Source of the DNA: Zunongwangia pacifica
Lineage (GTDB): Bacteria; Bacteroidota; Bacteroidia; Flavobacteriales; Flavobacteriaceae
Reading direction: 5' to 3'
Length of the DNA: 63,152 nucleotides
Assembly (NCBI RefSeq): GCF_023499215.1
Contig: NZ_JAKHSK010000027.1
Location: forward strand, 1-63,152
A program made the translations under genes and the position numbers. The notes under the pieces are model-generated. The model was not told the DNA's origin and did no database searches. It was given only the letters and a program-made list of their open reading frames with translations. Shown in pieces: positions 55,336 to 62,940 of the stretch; the stretch's first letter is position 1, and the number at the start of each line of letters is the position of its first letter.

Positions 55336-56502
55336 ATGTCTACTCCACATTTCGAAACCGAAGCTATACGTACGCAGATAGAACGTTCACAGTTTTTAGA
55401 ACATTCGTCCCCGTTGTACCTAACCTCAAGTTATATCTTTGAAGATGCCGAAGATATGCGGGCTTCCTTTTCCGAAGAAAAAGAACGGAATATTTATAGC
55501 AGGTTCTCGAATCCTAATACTTCAGAATTTGTTGAAAAAATAGCCAAAATGGAGGGAGCAGAAGCAGGATTTGCTTTTGCTACCGGAATGAGTGCCGTGT
55601 TTTCTTCACTGGCAGCTTTATTAAATGCCGGTGATCATATAATTTCAGCACGATCTGTTTTTGGGAGTACGCATTCTTTGTTTACCAAATTTTTTCCGAA
55701 GTGGAATATTTCGCATAGCTATTTTAAGGTGAATGAAGTAGATTCGATTGAAAGCTTAATTAAGCCTGAAACAAAAATCATATTTGCGGAAACGCCAACC
55801 AATCCTGGGGTAGACATTATCGATTTAGAACTTTTAGGTAAGATTGCTAAAAAGCATAACTTAATTTTGGTGATCGATAACTGCTTTGCCACACCTTACA
55901 TTCAAAATCCTATTAAATACGGGGCAGATTTGGTGATCCACTCGGCTACAAAAATGATCGATGGGCAGGGAAGGGTTTTAGGCGGAGTTACGGTTGGAAA
56001 CGCCGATCTTATTCGGGAGATTTATTTATTTTCCAGAAATACCGGTCCGGCGCTGAGTCCGTTTAACGCCTGGGTACTTTCAAAGAGTTTGGAAACTTTA
56101 GCCGTACGTTTAGAAAAACATTCTGAAAATGCACTAAAATTAGCCGAATTCTTAGAAAGCCACCCCAATGTGCAGCATGTTAAATATCCATTCCTAAAAT
56201 CACATCCACAGTATGAGATTGCAAAAAAGCAAATGCGTTTAGGAGGAAATATTATTTCTTTTGAAATTAAAGGCGGGATCGATGCCGGTAGGAAATTTGT
56301 GAATTCAGTAAAAATGTGTTCCAGAAGTGCCAATTTAGGGGATACCAGAAGTATTGTAACGCATCCGGCAAGTACAACCCATAGCAAGCTAAGTGAAGAA
56401 GATCGGTTAGAAGTGGGGATTACTGACGGGTTAATCAGGACATCGGTTGGTTTAGAACATATCGATGATATTATTGAAGATATAAAACAAGCTTTATCTT
56501 AA
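55336..56502 (+). CDS. metZ: Trans-sulfuration family PLP enzyme, O-succinylhomoserine sulfhydrylase-like
   Basis: 388 residues, same fold as the preceding gene but shorter. Motifs: SRFSNPNTSEFVEKIAKMEG, GFAFATGMSAVFSSLAALL, VIDNCFATPYIQNPIKYGADL, the PLP lysine in HSATKMIDGQGRVLGG and GDTRSIVTHPASTTHSKL. The MIDGQGRVLGG wording is characteristic of MetZ rather than cystathionine lyases or synthases, but the group is hard to split by eye. It is 76 bases downstream of metY and in the same transcript. A weak 8-bp hairpin (ATTGAGTA/TACTCAAT) lies in the gap. Confidence 0.85.
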   Translation: MSTPHFETEAIRTQIERSQFLEHSSPLYLTSSYIFEDAEDMRASFSEEKERNIYSRFSNPNTSEFVEKIAKMEGAEAGFAFATGMSAVFSSLAALLNAGDHIISARSVFGSTHSLFTKFFPKWNISHSYFKVNEVDSIESLIKPETKIIFAETPTNPGVDIIDLELLGKIAKKHNLILVIDNCFATPYIQNPIKYGADLVIHSATKMIDGQGRVLGGVTVGNADLIREIYLFSRNTGPALSPFNAWVLSKSLETLAVRLEKHSENALKLAEFLESHPNVQHVKYPFLKSHPQYEIAKKQMRLGGNIISFEIKGGIDAGRKFVNSVKMCSRSANLGDTRSIVTHPASTTHSKLSEEDRLEVGITDGLIRTSVGLEHIDDIIEDIKQALS

Positions 56503-56578
56503 ACGCTGTTAGTTAATATAAAGCTTTGCGACTATCCAATTATACGTTCTTTAAAATTGAATGAATTTTGAGAAAGTT

Positions 56579-56620
56579 TATGGCGAAGTTGAAATATTAA
56601 AATTATTTATCTTCGCCATA
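56579..56620. repeat. Inverted repeat overlapping the Rrf2 start codon
   Basis: TATGGCGAAG (56579-56588) and CTTCGCCATA (56611-56620) are perfect 10-bp arms 22 bases apart; the right arm runs into the ATG. It may be an autoregulatory operator or an mRNA hairpin that hides the start. Confidence 0.55.
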
Positions 56621-57027
56621 TGCTTTCAAAGAAAACAAAATACGGAATTAAAGCCTTAACCTTTATAGCAAGGCAGCCAGAGAGAAATCCTGTGCAAACT
56701 TCAGAAATTGCCAAGAGTGAAAATATCTCGCAAAAGTTTCTGGAAAGTATTCTATTAATACTTAGGAAATCTGGTTTTTTAGGCTCGAAAAAAGGAAAGG
56801 GCGGAGGTTATTATCTTATTAAGGAACCCGAAGATATTAAAATGACAGCGATCATTAGAGTCTTAGAAGGTCCTATAGCAATGGTACCCTGCGTAAGTCT
56901 TAATTATTACGAGAAGTGTGAAGATTGCCCAGAAGAGAAAACCTGCTCTGTCCACAAATTAATGATCCAGGTTCGTGATAGTACTTTAAACGTCCTTGGG
57001 GAAAATACCCTGGCCGATTTGACCTAG
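56620..57027 (+). CDS. Rrf2-family transcriptional regulator with four-cysteine cluster
   Basis: 135 residues. The winged helix is clear: MLSKKTKYGIKALTFIARQP, TSEIAKSENISQKFLESILL and the wing LGSKKGKGGGYYL. The C-terminal loop carries Cys91, Cys100, Cys103 and Cys109 (VPCVSL, EKCEDCPEEKTC). IscR-type members bind [2Fe-2S] through three cysteines; the four here suggest an Fe-S cluster or other metal. Its place directly before cysH and the sulfite reductase argues that it senses sulfur status and controls this operon, like CymR in Bacillus. That is inference. Confidence 0.9.
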   Translation: MLSKKTKYGIKALTFIARQPERNPVQTSEIAKSENISQKFLESILLILRKSGFLGSKKGKGGGYYLIKEPEDIKMTAIIRVLEGPIAMVPCVSLNYYEKCEDCPEEKTCSVHKLMIQVRDSTLNVLGENTLADLT

Positions 57028-57083
57028 GTGTATTTTTTAGAAAATATAAAAATGTTAAAAATCGAAAAATAATCAACAATTTG

Positions 57084-57114
57084 TTGGTGTATAACAAAAT
57101 GAAGATTACTTTTG
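57084..57114 (+). promoter_or_regulatory. cysH promoter
   Basis: TTG (57084-57086), 20 bases, TACTTTTG (57107-57114), a good Bacteroidota-type promoter. The expected start is about 57120, with the inverted repeat at 57121-57143 lying right on top of it. Confidence 0.65.
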
Positions 57115-57120
57115 TGTTAA

Positions 57121-57150
57121 TAACCTACTAAGTCGATAGGTTAATAGGTT
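57121..57150. promoter_or_regulatory. Candidate Rrf2 operator at the cysH start site
   Basis: TAACCTA (57121-57127) is inverted as TAGGTTA (57137-57143), and TAGGTT recurs at 57145-57150. The position over the predicted transcription start suits repression by the Rrf2 protein encoded just upstream. Confidence 0.5.
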
Positions 57151-57195
57151 TTAAGAAATTAGAAGAGAAAAGTGGACTTCAGGAAAGATAAGATT

Positions 57196-57825
57196 ATGAA
57201 AAGGTATACAGAGAAAGAACTAAAAATCCTTAATCAGCAATTAAAAGGCATAAGCCCTGAAGAAATTATCCAGTGGGTAATTTTAAACAGTAAGCGACCC
57301 GTAGTAACTACTAATTTTAGACCGTACGAGGTAGCCATTTTACATGCAGTTTCAAAAATAAAATCTGATGTTCAGGTGGTTTGGTGTGATACGGGTTACA
57401 ATACTCCGCAAACCTATAAGCATGCTAAAGAAGTGATCGATATCTTAGACCTAAATGTGAAAATTTACATTCCTAAACAAACAGCAGCCTATCGTGATGC
57501 AATGTTTGGGGGCATTCCACAGGTAGATAGTTTAGATCATGATGAGTTTACACGCCAGGTAAAATTAGAGCCTTTTCAAAGAGCCATGAGAGAACAGCAG
57601 CCAGATATCTGGTTTACCAATCTTCGTAAAGGGCAAACTGCTTTTCGCGATAGTATAGATATTCTTAGCTACAGTAAAGATGGTCTTTTAAAAGTAAGTC
57701 CTTTTTATCACTGGAGCGACGAAAAACTGGATCTTTATTTAGAAGAGCACAATCTTCCTAACGAACATAAATATTTTGATCCAACAAAAGTACTGGCCAA
57801 TAGAGAATGCGGTTTACACGCGTAA
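57196..57825 (+). CDS. cysH: Phosphoadenosine phosphosulfate (PAPS) reductase
   Basis: 209 residues from the ATG at 57196; a GTG at 57172 would add 8. It reduces activated sulfate to sulfite. Signatures: PVVTTNFRPYEVAILHAVSK, VVWCDTGYNTPQTYKHA, TNLRKGQTAFRDSID and the C-terminal catalytic RECGLHA. It lacks the paired-cysteine motifs of Fe-S APS reductases (the usual CC...CxxC), which favours PAPS as substrate. The ATP sulfurylase genes cysD/cysN, often next to it in this phylum, are not here. Confidence 0.9.
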   Translation: MKRYTEKELKILNQQLKGISPEEIIQWVILNSKRPVVTTNFRPYEVAILHAVSKIKSDVQVVWCDTGYNTPQTYKHAKEVIDILDLNVKIYIPKQTAAYRDAMFGGIPQVDSLDHDEFTRQVKLEPFQRAMREQQPDIWFTNLRKGQTAFRDSIDILSYSKDGLLKVSPFYHWSDEKLDLYLEEHNLPNEHKYFDPTKVLANRECGLHA

Positions 57826-57858
57826 TAAAAGTGGTGCTTAATTTAATTAATATTAAAA

Positions 57859-57930
57859 ATGAATTTTATAATCAATACAAAAATGATGTGGTGTAACTCG
57901 ATGTGTTTGCGTAGCATAATATGCACTTAA
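57859..57930 (+). CDS. Met/Cys-rich leader peptide (23 residues) of the sulfite reductase attenuator
   Basis: ATG at 57859 to TAA at 57928-57930, 33 bases after the cysH stop. The peptide begins MNFIINTKMMWCNSMCLRS and ends IICT: four Met and three Cys in 23 residues. The control codons are ATG-ATG-TGG-TGT at 57883-57894 and ATG-TGT at 57901-57906. It aligns with the metY leader at MNFI, N, MMW, S and R-S/T-I. Its last codons and stop form one arm of the antiterminator, the classical arrangement for ribosome-mediated attenuation. Confidence 0.8.
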   Translation: MNFIINTKMMWCNSMCLRSIICT

Positions 57931-57975
57931 AAGTCATAATTGTATTTAGTTATATATAAAGTCCTTTTAAGTGTA
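57922..57975 (+). promoter_or_regulatory. Antiterminator stem of the sulfite reductase attenuator
   Basis: CACTTAAAAG (57924-57933) is perfectly complementary to CTTTTAAGTG (57964-57973); two more pairs (one wobble) extend it to 57922 and 57975. It shares 57964-57968 with the left arm of the terminator, so only one can form. A short GCAT/ATGC hairpin (57914-57924) could be the protector. Confidence 0.78.
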
Positions 57976-57996
57976 AACTAAAAAAGGACTTTTTTT
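57958..57996 (+). terminator. Attenuator terminator upstream of sulfite reductase
   Basis: AAAGTCCTTTT (57958-57968) and AAAAGGACTTT (57982-57992) give an 11-bp stem with a 13-base loop, and the T-run extends to 57996. It lies between cysH and the sulfite reductase start at 58045. Confidence 0.92.
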
Positions 57997-58044
57997 ATTT
58001 ACATCTGTTCTAAGCAGATCCCTCTCAAACAAAATAATTTACCC

Positions 58045-60138
58045 ATGCAAAGTTTTAGAACCGAAATTGAAAATCCTGTTGTCGAAAAAGACATCATCGA
58101 TTTAGAAAAGAAAATTCGTCTGTTCCGCGAAGGCAAAGCAGACGAAGAGAAATTCCGAAGCCTGCGTCTTGCGCGTGGAGTTTACGGCCAAAGGCAGGCT
58201 GGTGTACAAATGGTTCGTATAAAACTGCCTTTTGGAAAAGTAACTTCAGAACAATTACATCGTATAGCCGAGGTATCTGATGAATATTCTACCGGAAGAT
58301 TGCATATCACCACCCGTCAGGATATCCAGATTCATTATGTGAGTTTAGATCGTACGCCCGAGCTTTGGGCACAGCTTGAGAAGGATGATATCACACTTCG
58401 TGAAGCTTGCGGGAATACCGTAAGAAACGTAACGGCTTCCCCAACAGCCGGGATAGATGTCGACGAGCCTTTTGATGTGTCGCCTTATGCCGATGCTACC
58501 TTTAGATTTTTTCTGCGGAATCCTATTTGCCAGGAAATGGGGCGTAAATTTAAAATCGCTTTTTCTGCAACAGACGAGGATACGGCACTAAGCTATATTC
58601 ACGATCTGGGCTTTATCCCAAAATTACAGGATGGAAAACGCGGATTTAAAGTGATGCTGGGTGGCGGATTGGGTTCACAGCCACGCCATGCCGATAAATT
58701 ATATGATTTCATTGAAGCCGAAGAAATTATCCCACTTATAGAATCGGTACTTCGAGTTTTTGATCGTCACGGTGAACGTGCAAAGCGATTAAAAGCAAGA
58801 ATGAAGTTCTTAATTAAAGATATTGGTTTAGAAGCTTTTTTAGAATTAGTCGACGAACAGAAAAAAGCTTTATCTCAGGAAAAAGCAGAATTTCACATCG
58901 AAAAATTTGAAGCTGCCCCGCCACTTCAGGATGTAGAGGTTCCTTCAGTAGAGATTGAAGATCAGAAAGACTATGAAGTTTGGAGAAATACCAATGTTAT
59001 TCCGCAGAAACAGGAAGGATTATTTGCTGTAGGAATCCGAGTTCCGTTAGGTGATTTTTATACCGGTGGAGCAAGACAACTGGCCGATTTGATTAAGAAA
59101 TATGCAGGGAATGAAATACGTTTAAGCCTACGTCAGGATATTTTAATTCGCCACGTACGCGAAGCATTTTTACCATTTTTCTATACCGAATTAAAGAAAT
59201 TGGGATATGCAGAAACCGGTTACAACAAAACCGTAGATATCACGGCTTGTCCAGGTACCGATACCTGTAATTTAGGGATCGCCAGTAGTACAGGAATTGC
59301 AGATGTGTTAGAGGATGTTTTAAAAGAAGAATATCCGCAATTCATTAACGGAAAAGATATCACCATTAAAATTAGTGGTTGTATGAATGCCTGCGGGCAG
59401 CATAATATGGCTGAAATTGGTTTCCAGGGAATGTCTATCAAATCGGGTAAAGCGGTAGCACCGGCCTTACAGGTCTTACTTGGTGGAGGTATTTTAGGAA
59501 ATGGAGAAGGCCGTTTTGCGGATAAAGTGGTAAAAGTACCCAGTAAACGTGGCCCTGAAGCATTGCGATTACTGCTAAATGATTTTGATGCAAATGCTGA
59601 AAGTGACGAGAAATTTATTCAATATTACGATCGTCAGGGAAAAACGTATTTCTATGATCTGTTAAAAGATCTGGCAGATACCTCAGATCTTAGTGAGAAT
59701 GATTTTATCGATTGGGGACATGAAAAACCCTACATCAAAGCAGTTGGTGTTGGTGAATGTGCCGGGGTGGTGATCGATCTTATTGCAACCTTACTTTTTG
59801 AAAGTGAAGAAAAAATTGATAACGCACAAAGCGCGATCGATCGCAAAGCATGGTCCGATTCCATTTATCATTCGTATACCTCTATCGTAAATTCAGCAAA
59901 AGCTTTATTGCTTGCAGACGATGTAAAAACCAATACACAGGCAGGGATTATTGCGCAATTTGACGAGTTATTCGTAGAAACCGGTAAAATCGAACTTTCA
60001 ACTTCTTTTAAAGAGTTCACGTATCAATTAAATGAACACGAACCAAGTGAAGAGTTTGCTCATAAATATATCGAAGACGCGCGTTTATTCTTAAAAAGAG
60101 TAGATGCCTATAGAACAAAGGAGGTGCAAGATGTATAA
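58045..60138 (+). CDS. Sulfite (nitrite) reductase hemoprotein with C-terminal HEPN-like domain
   Basis: 697 residues. Two ferredoxin-like/siroheme repeats: LRLARGVYGQRQAGVQMVRIKLPFG with STGRLHITTRQDIQIHYV, and again GVRVPLGDFYTGG with RLSLRQDILIRHV-type sequence. The [4Fe-4S]-siroheme cysteines are Cys402 and Cys408 (TACPGTDTCNLG) and Cys446 and Cys450 (SGCMNACGQH). After about residue 540 come some 150 helical residues (SAIDRKAWSDSIYHSYTSIV, HKYIEDARLFLKRVDAY) that resemble a HEPN domain, an uncommon fusion. Neighbouring cysH and siroheme genes favour sulfite over nitrite. Confidence 0.88.
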   Translation: MQSFRTEIENPVVEKDIIDLEKKIRLFREGKADEEKFRSLRLARGVYGQRQAGVQMVRIKLPFGKVTSEQLHRIAEVSDEYSTGRLHITTRQDIQIHYVSLDRTPELWAQLEKDDITLREACGNTVRNVTASPTAGIDVDEPFDVSPYADATFRFFLRNPICQEMGRKFKIAFSATDEDTALSYIHDLGFIPKLQDGKRGFKVMLGGGLGSQPRHADKLYDFIEAEEIIPLIESVLRVFDRHGERAKRLKARMKFLIKDIGLEAFLELVDEQKKALSQEKAEFHIEKFEAAPPLQDVEVPSVEIEDQKDYEVWRNTNVIPQKQEGLFAVGIRVPLGDFYTGGARQLADLIKKYAGNEIRLSLRQDILIRHVREAFLPFFYTELKKLGYAETGYNKTVDITACPGTDTCNLGIASSTGIADVLEDVLKEEYPQFINGKDITIKISGCMNACGQHNMAEIGFQGMSIKSGKAVAPALQVLLGGGILGNGEGRFADKVVKVPSKRGPEALRLLLNDFDANAESDEKFIQYYDRQGKTYFYDLLKDLADTSDLSENDFIDWGHEKPYIKAVGVGECAGVVIDLIATLLFESEEKIDNAQSAIDRKAWSDSIYHSYTSIVNSAKALLLADDVKTNTQAGIIAQFDELFVETGKIELSTSFKEFTYQLNEHEPSEEFAHKYIEDARLFLKRVDAYRTKEVQDV
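60117..60126 (+). promoter_or_regulatory. Unusually strong Shine-Dalgarno before cobA
   Basis: AAAGGAGGTG ends 4 bases before the cobA ATG at 60131. Most genes here have A-rich leaders without such a site. It decides the start and lies inside the end of the upstream reading frame, so it may secure reinitiation. Confidence 0.75.
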
Positions 60139-60928
60139 TCTACCAAAACTGAGCGTAGTGGGCGCAGGTCCTGGTGATCCAGAACTTATAACATTAAAAG
60201 CGCTTAACACGCTAAAATCGGCTAAAGTAGTGCTTTACGATGCGCTTATTAATCGTGAGTTACTGGAATATGCGCCGCAAGCCGAGCATATTTACGTTGG
60301 AAAACGTAAAAATAAGCATCGTTATTCTCAGGATGAAATCAATGATCTTATTGTGAACTATGCCAATGAACGTGGACATGTAGTGCGACTTAAAGGTGGA
60401 GATCCTTTTATCTTCGGAAGAGGTTCTGAAGAGATTAATTACGCCAAAAGCAAAGGTTTAGATACTGCAGTGGTTTCAGGAATCACTTCATCAATCGCCG
60501 TGCCGGCCAATGTAGGGATTCCGCTTACACAACGCGGAACAGCAGAAAGTTTTTGGGTGATTACCGGAACAACTTCCGCGAGAAAATTATCCAGTGATGT
60601 TTACCTGGCAGCACAATCTACAGCGACAGTAGTTATTTTGATGGGAATGAGTAAGCTTGCTGAAATTGTAAATATTTTCAGTGAATTTGGAAAAGAAGAT
60701 ATGCCGGTAGGGATCATTCAGAATGGTACTACGGTCAATGAACAGTCGGGCTTTGGAACCATAAAAACCATAGAAAAAGTAGTGACTGAAAAGAGTTTAA
60801 CCGCACCCGCAATTATCGTTATTGGCGAGGTGGTGAAAGAAAGTCATCAATTGCCGAAAGAACTAAAAGAAGCAAGCGGATTTTCAGCTTCAGCATATTC
60901 AAAATTTTTGAAAATCGGAGCAGCGTAG
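60131..60928 (+). CDS. cobA: Uroporphyrinogen-III C-methyltransferase
   Basis: 265 residues from the ATG at 60131, which overlaps the sulfite reductase stop by 8 bases. It uses two SAM to make precorrin-2, the siroheme precursor. Motifs: VVGAGPGDPELITLKAL, YVGKRKNKHRYSQDEIN, VVRLKGGDPFIFGRGSEE, VVSGITSSIAVPANVGIPLT and VILMGMSKL. Standard length for the stand-alone enzyme. It makes the cofactor for the preceding gene. Confidence 0.94.
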   Translation: MYNLPKLSVVGAGPGDPELITLKALNTLKSAKVVLYDALINRELLEYAPQAEHIYVGKRKNKHRYSQDEINDLIVNYANERGHVVRLKGGDPFIFGRGSEEINYAKSKGLDTAVVSGITSSIAVPANVGIPLTQRGTAESFWVITGTTSARKLSSDVYLAAQSTATVVILMGMSKLAEIVNIFSEFGKEDMPVGIIQNGTTVNEQSGFGTIKTIEKVVTEKSLTAPAIIVIGEVVKESHQLPKELKEASGFSASAYSKFLKIGAA

Positions 60929-61292
60929 TTAGAAGTTAGAGTATAGAGAAGAGACTAAAGAACCAAGAAACATAAATTATTTTGAATGCAATGTTGAATG
61001 GTTAATTATAAAAGTAATGAATATTTCAAATTGAGTGAACGTTTAGATTTTTAAAGAAAAGCTGAAAGCTGACTTCTGAAAGCCTTAAATTATCAACTAT
61101 GAATGATTTTAAGCTGTAATCAGATTATAAAATCAATAAAATAGAACCTAGGTCATATTCTATGAAATTTTAAATCCTGAATATTGAATTTTTTTAAAAA
61201 GCGCAGTGAACAGTCAATTATAAACTTTAAACTTTTTTCAAATTTCCGCTGAGGGCTAATTGCTGAAAGCTTTGAGCTAATAGCTAAAAAAT
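60929..61292. repeat. Intergenic low-complexity word tract R2 inside the siroheme operon
   Basis: No gene. It begins with TTAGAAGTTAGAGTATAGAG-like words and ends with GCTGAAAGCT words, including AATTGCTGAAAGCT at 61258-61271, which also occurs at 12372-12385. It splits an otherwise tight set of genes. Confidence 0.55.
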
Positions 61293-61886
61293 ATGCAAGC
61301 AAGAAACGAATTATATCCTGTTTTTCTAAAAGTAAACAACTTAAACATCCTTGTTGTAGGTGGAGGCAACGTTGGGCACGAGAAACTTCATTTTTTACTG
61401 AAGTCGAGCCCAAATGCCAATGTTGAGGTCGTGGCCAAATGGTTCGCGCCAGAAACTGAAGCCCTAGCCAAAAAACACGGAGTGAAATTGATTAAAAGCA
61501 GGTATAAAAGAAAATTTCTTAAGAAACGTCACATCGTAGTAGCCGCAACAAACGATGCCAGACTTAATAAGCGAGTACATAGGCATGCGAAAAAGAGATA
61601 TTTACTCGCAAATATTGCCGATACGCCCGAGTTATGTGATTTTTATATGGGCGGAATTGTAAATAAAGGCAACGTGAAAATAGCGATTTCCACCAACGGA
61701 AAATCGCCAACAACGGCCAAGCGTTTACGTCAGTTTTTCGAAGAGGTGATTCCGGAAGATGTAAATAGAATGGTCGAAAATCTTAACGAATATCGAAAAA
61801 CCATCAAAGGTGATTTTGAAGCCAAGGTGGAACAATTAAATACTATAACCGAATCCTTAATTGTAAAGAGAGATAAAAATGATTAA
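61293..61886 (+). CDS. Precorrin-2 dehydrogenase / sirohydrochlorin ferrochelatase (Met8/CysG-N type)
   Basis: 197 residues. It oxidises precorrin-2 with NAD and inserts iron to finish siroheme. Motifs: YPVFLKVNNLNILVVGGGNV, the NAD-binding GGGNVGHEKL, VVAATNDARLNKRVH and the catalytic-aspartate region NIADTPELCDFYMGGIVNKG, then ISTNGKSPTTAKRLRQF. Its stop overlaps the next gene by 8 bases, which points to translational coupling. Confidence 0.92.
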   Translation: MQARNELYPVFLKVNNLNILVVGGGNVGHEKLHFLLKSSPNANVEVVAKWFAPETEALAKKHGVKLIKSRYKRKFLKKRHIVVAATNDARLNKRVHRHAKKRYLLANIADTPELCDFYMGGIVNKGNVKIAISTNGKSPTTAKRLRQFFEEVIPEDVNRMVENLNEYRKTIKGDFEAKVEQLNTITESLIVKRDKND

Positions 61887-62940
61887 AACAGATATCCTAA
61901 TTATAGGAGCAGGCCCCACAGGATTATTTACCGTTTTTGAAGCGGGATTGTTAAAATTAAAAACACATTTAATCGATGCCTTACCACAGCCAGGTGGGCA
62001 GTGTTCAGAAATTTATCCAAAGAAACCTATTTATGATATTCCGGCGTTCCCGGAAATCAATGCAGGTGATTTGGTAAATAACCTGATGGAACAAATAAAA
62101 CCTTTTGAACCTGGATTTACGTTAGGGGAGCGTGCAGAAACTTTAGAAAAGTTAGACGATGGTACTTTTATCGTAACTACCAATAAAGGAACAAAGCATC
62201 ACGCTCCCGTGGTAGCCATTGCAGGAGGTTTGGGTTCTTTTGAACCACGTAAGCCACCTATTCAGAATATTGCCGATTATGAAGATAAAGGCGTAGAATA
62301 TTTTATTAAAGATCCAGAAATCTATCGTGGTAAAAAAGTAGTGATTGCCGGGGGTGGAGATTCTGCTTTAGATTGGGCCATTTATTTAGCCGATGTTGCC
62401 GAAGAAGTAGCACTGGTACATAGAAGAAAAGAGTTTAGGGGCGCTTTAGATTCCGTAGAAAAGGTGTCTGAATTATCGAAACTTGGAAAAATTGAAATGA
62501 TTACCAATGCTGAGGTAGTTGGCCTAAATGGAGAAAATGATCTAGAGCAGGTAGTGATTCGCCATAAAGATGAAGCACGGGGTGAAGAATTTAGAGATGT
62601 AGATCATTTTATACCGTTATTCGGATTATCACCAAAATTAGGTCCCATTGGAAACTGGGGATTAGAGATCGAAAAGAATGCGATTAAAGTAGATAATTCT
62701 TACGATTATGCCACTAATATTCCGGGAGTCTATGCGATTGGAGATGTAAATACTTATAAAGGAAAATTAAAACTGATCTTATCTGGTTTCCATGAAGCAG
62801 CGATTATGTGCCAGAGTGCCTATCAAAGAATTTTCCCAGATAAAAAATACGTACTTAAATATACTACGGTTGGTGGAGTAGAAGGATTTGACGGATCTAA
62901 AAAAGAAGCCAAAAAAGAAGTAGTGCAGAGTATAGGGTAG
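61879..62940 (+). CDS. Ferredoxin/flavodoxin-NADP reductase, thioredoxin-reductase-like
   Basis: 353 residues. FAD motif IIGAGPTGLFTVFEAGLL, the PQPGGQCSEIYPKKPIYDIPAFP segment, the NADPH motif VVIAGGGDSALDWAIYLAD and the FAD end VYAIGDVNTYKGKLKLILSGFHEAAI. There is no redox-active CxxC, so it is the TrxB-like FNR type rather than thioredoxin reductase. Placed last in the siroheme/sulfite operon and overlapping the Met8-like gene, it probably delivers electrons, through a ferredoxin, to the sulfite reductase. Confidence 0.9.
   Translation: MIKTDILIIGAGPTGLFTVFEAGLLKLKTHLIDALPQPGGQCSEIYPKKPIYDIPAFPEINAGDLVNNLMEQIKPFEPGFTLGERAETLEKLDDGTFIVTTNKGTKHHAPVVAIAGGLGSFEPRKPPIQNIADYEDKGVEYFIKDPEIYRGKKVVIAGGGDSALDWAIYLADVAEEVALVHRRKEFRGALDSVEKVSELSKLGKIEMITNAEVVGLNGENDLEQVVIRHKDEARGEEFRDVDHFIPLFGLSPKLGPIGNWGLEIEKNAIKVDNSYDYATNIPGVYAIGDVNTYKGKLKLILSGFHEAAIMCQSAYQRIFPDKKYVLKYTTVGGVEGFDGSKKEAKKEVVQSIG

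Noticed and set aside
61153-61413. 86-codon minus-strand frame over the Met8-like gene start
   Set aside because: Shadow of the real plus-strand gene and of tract R2.
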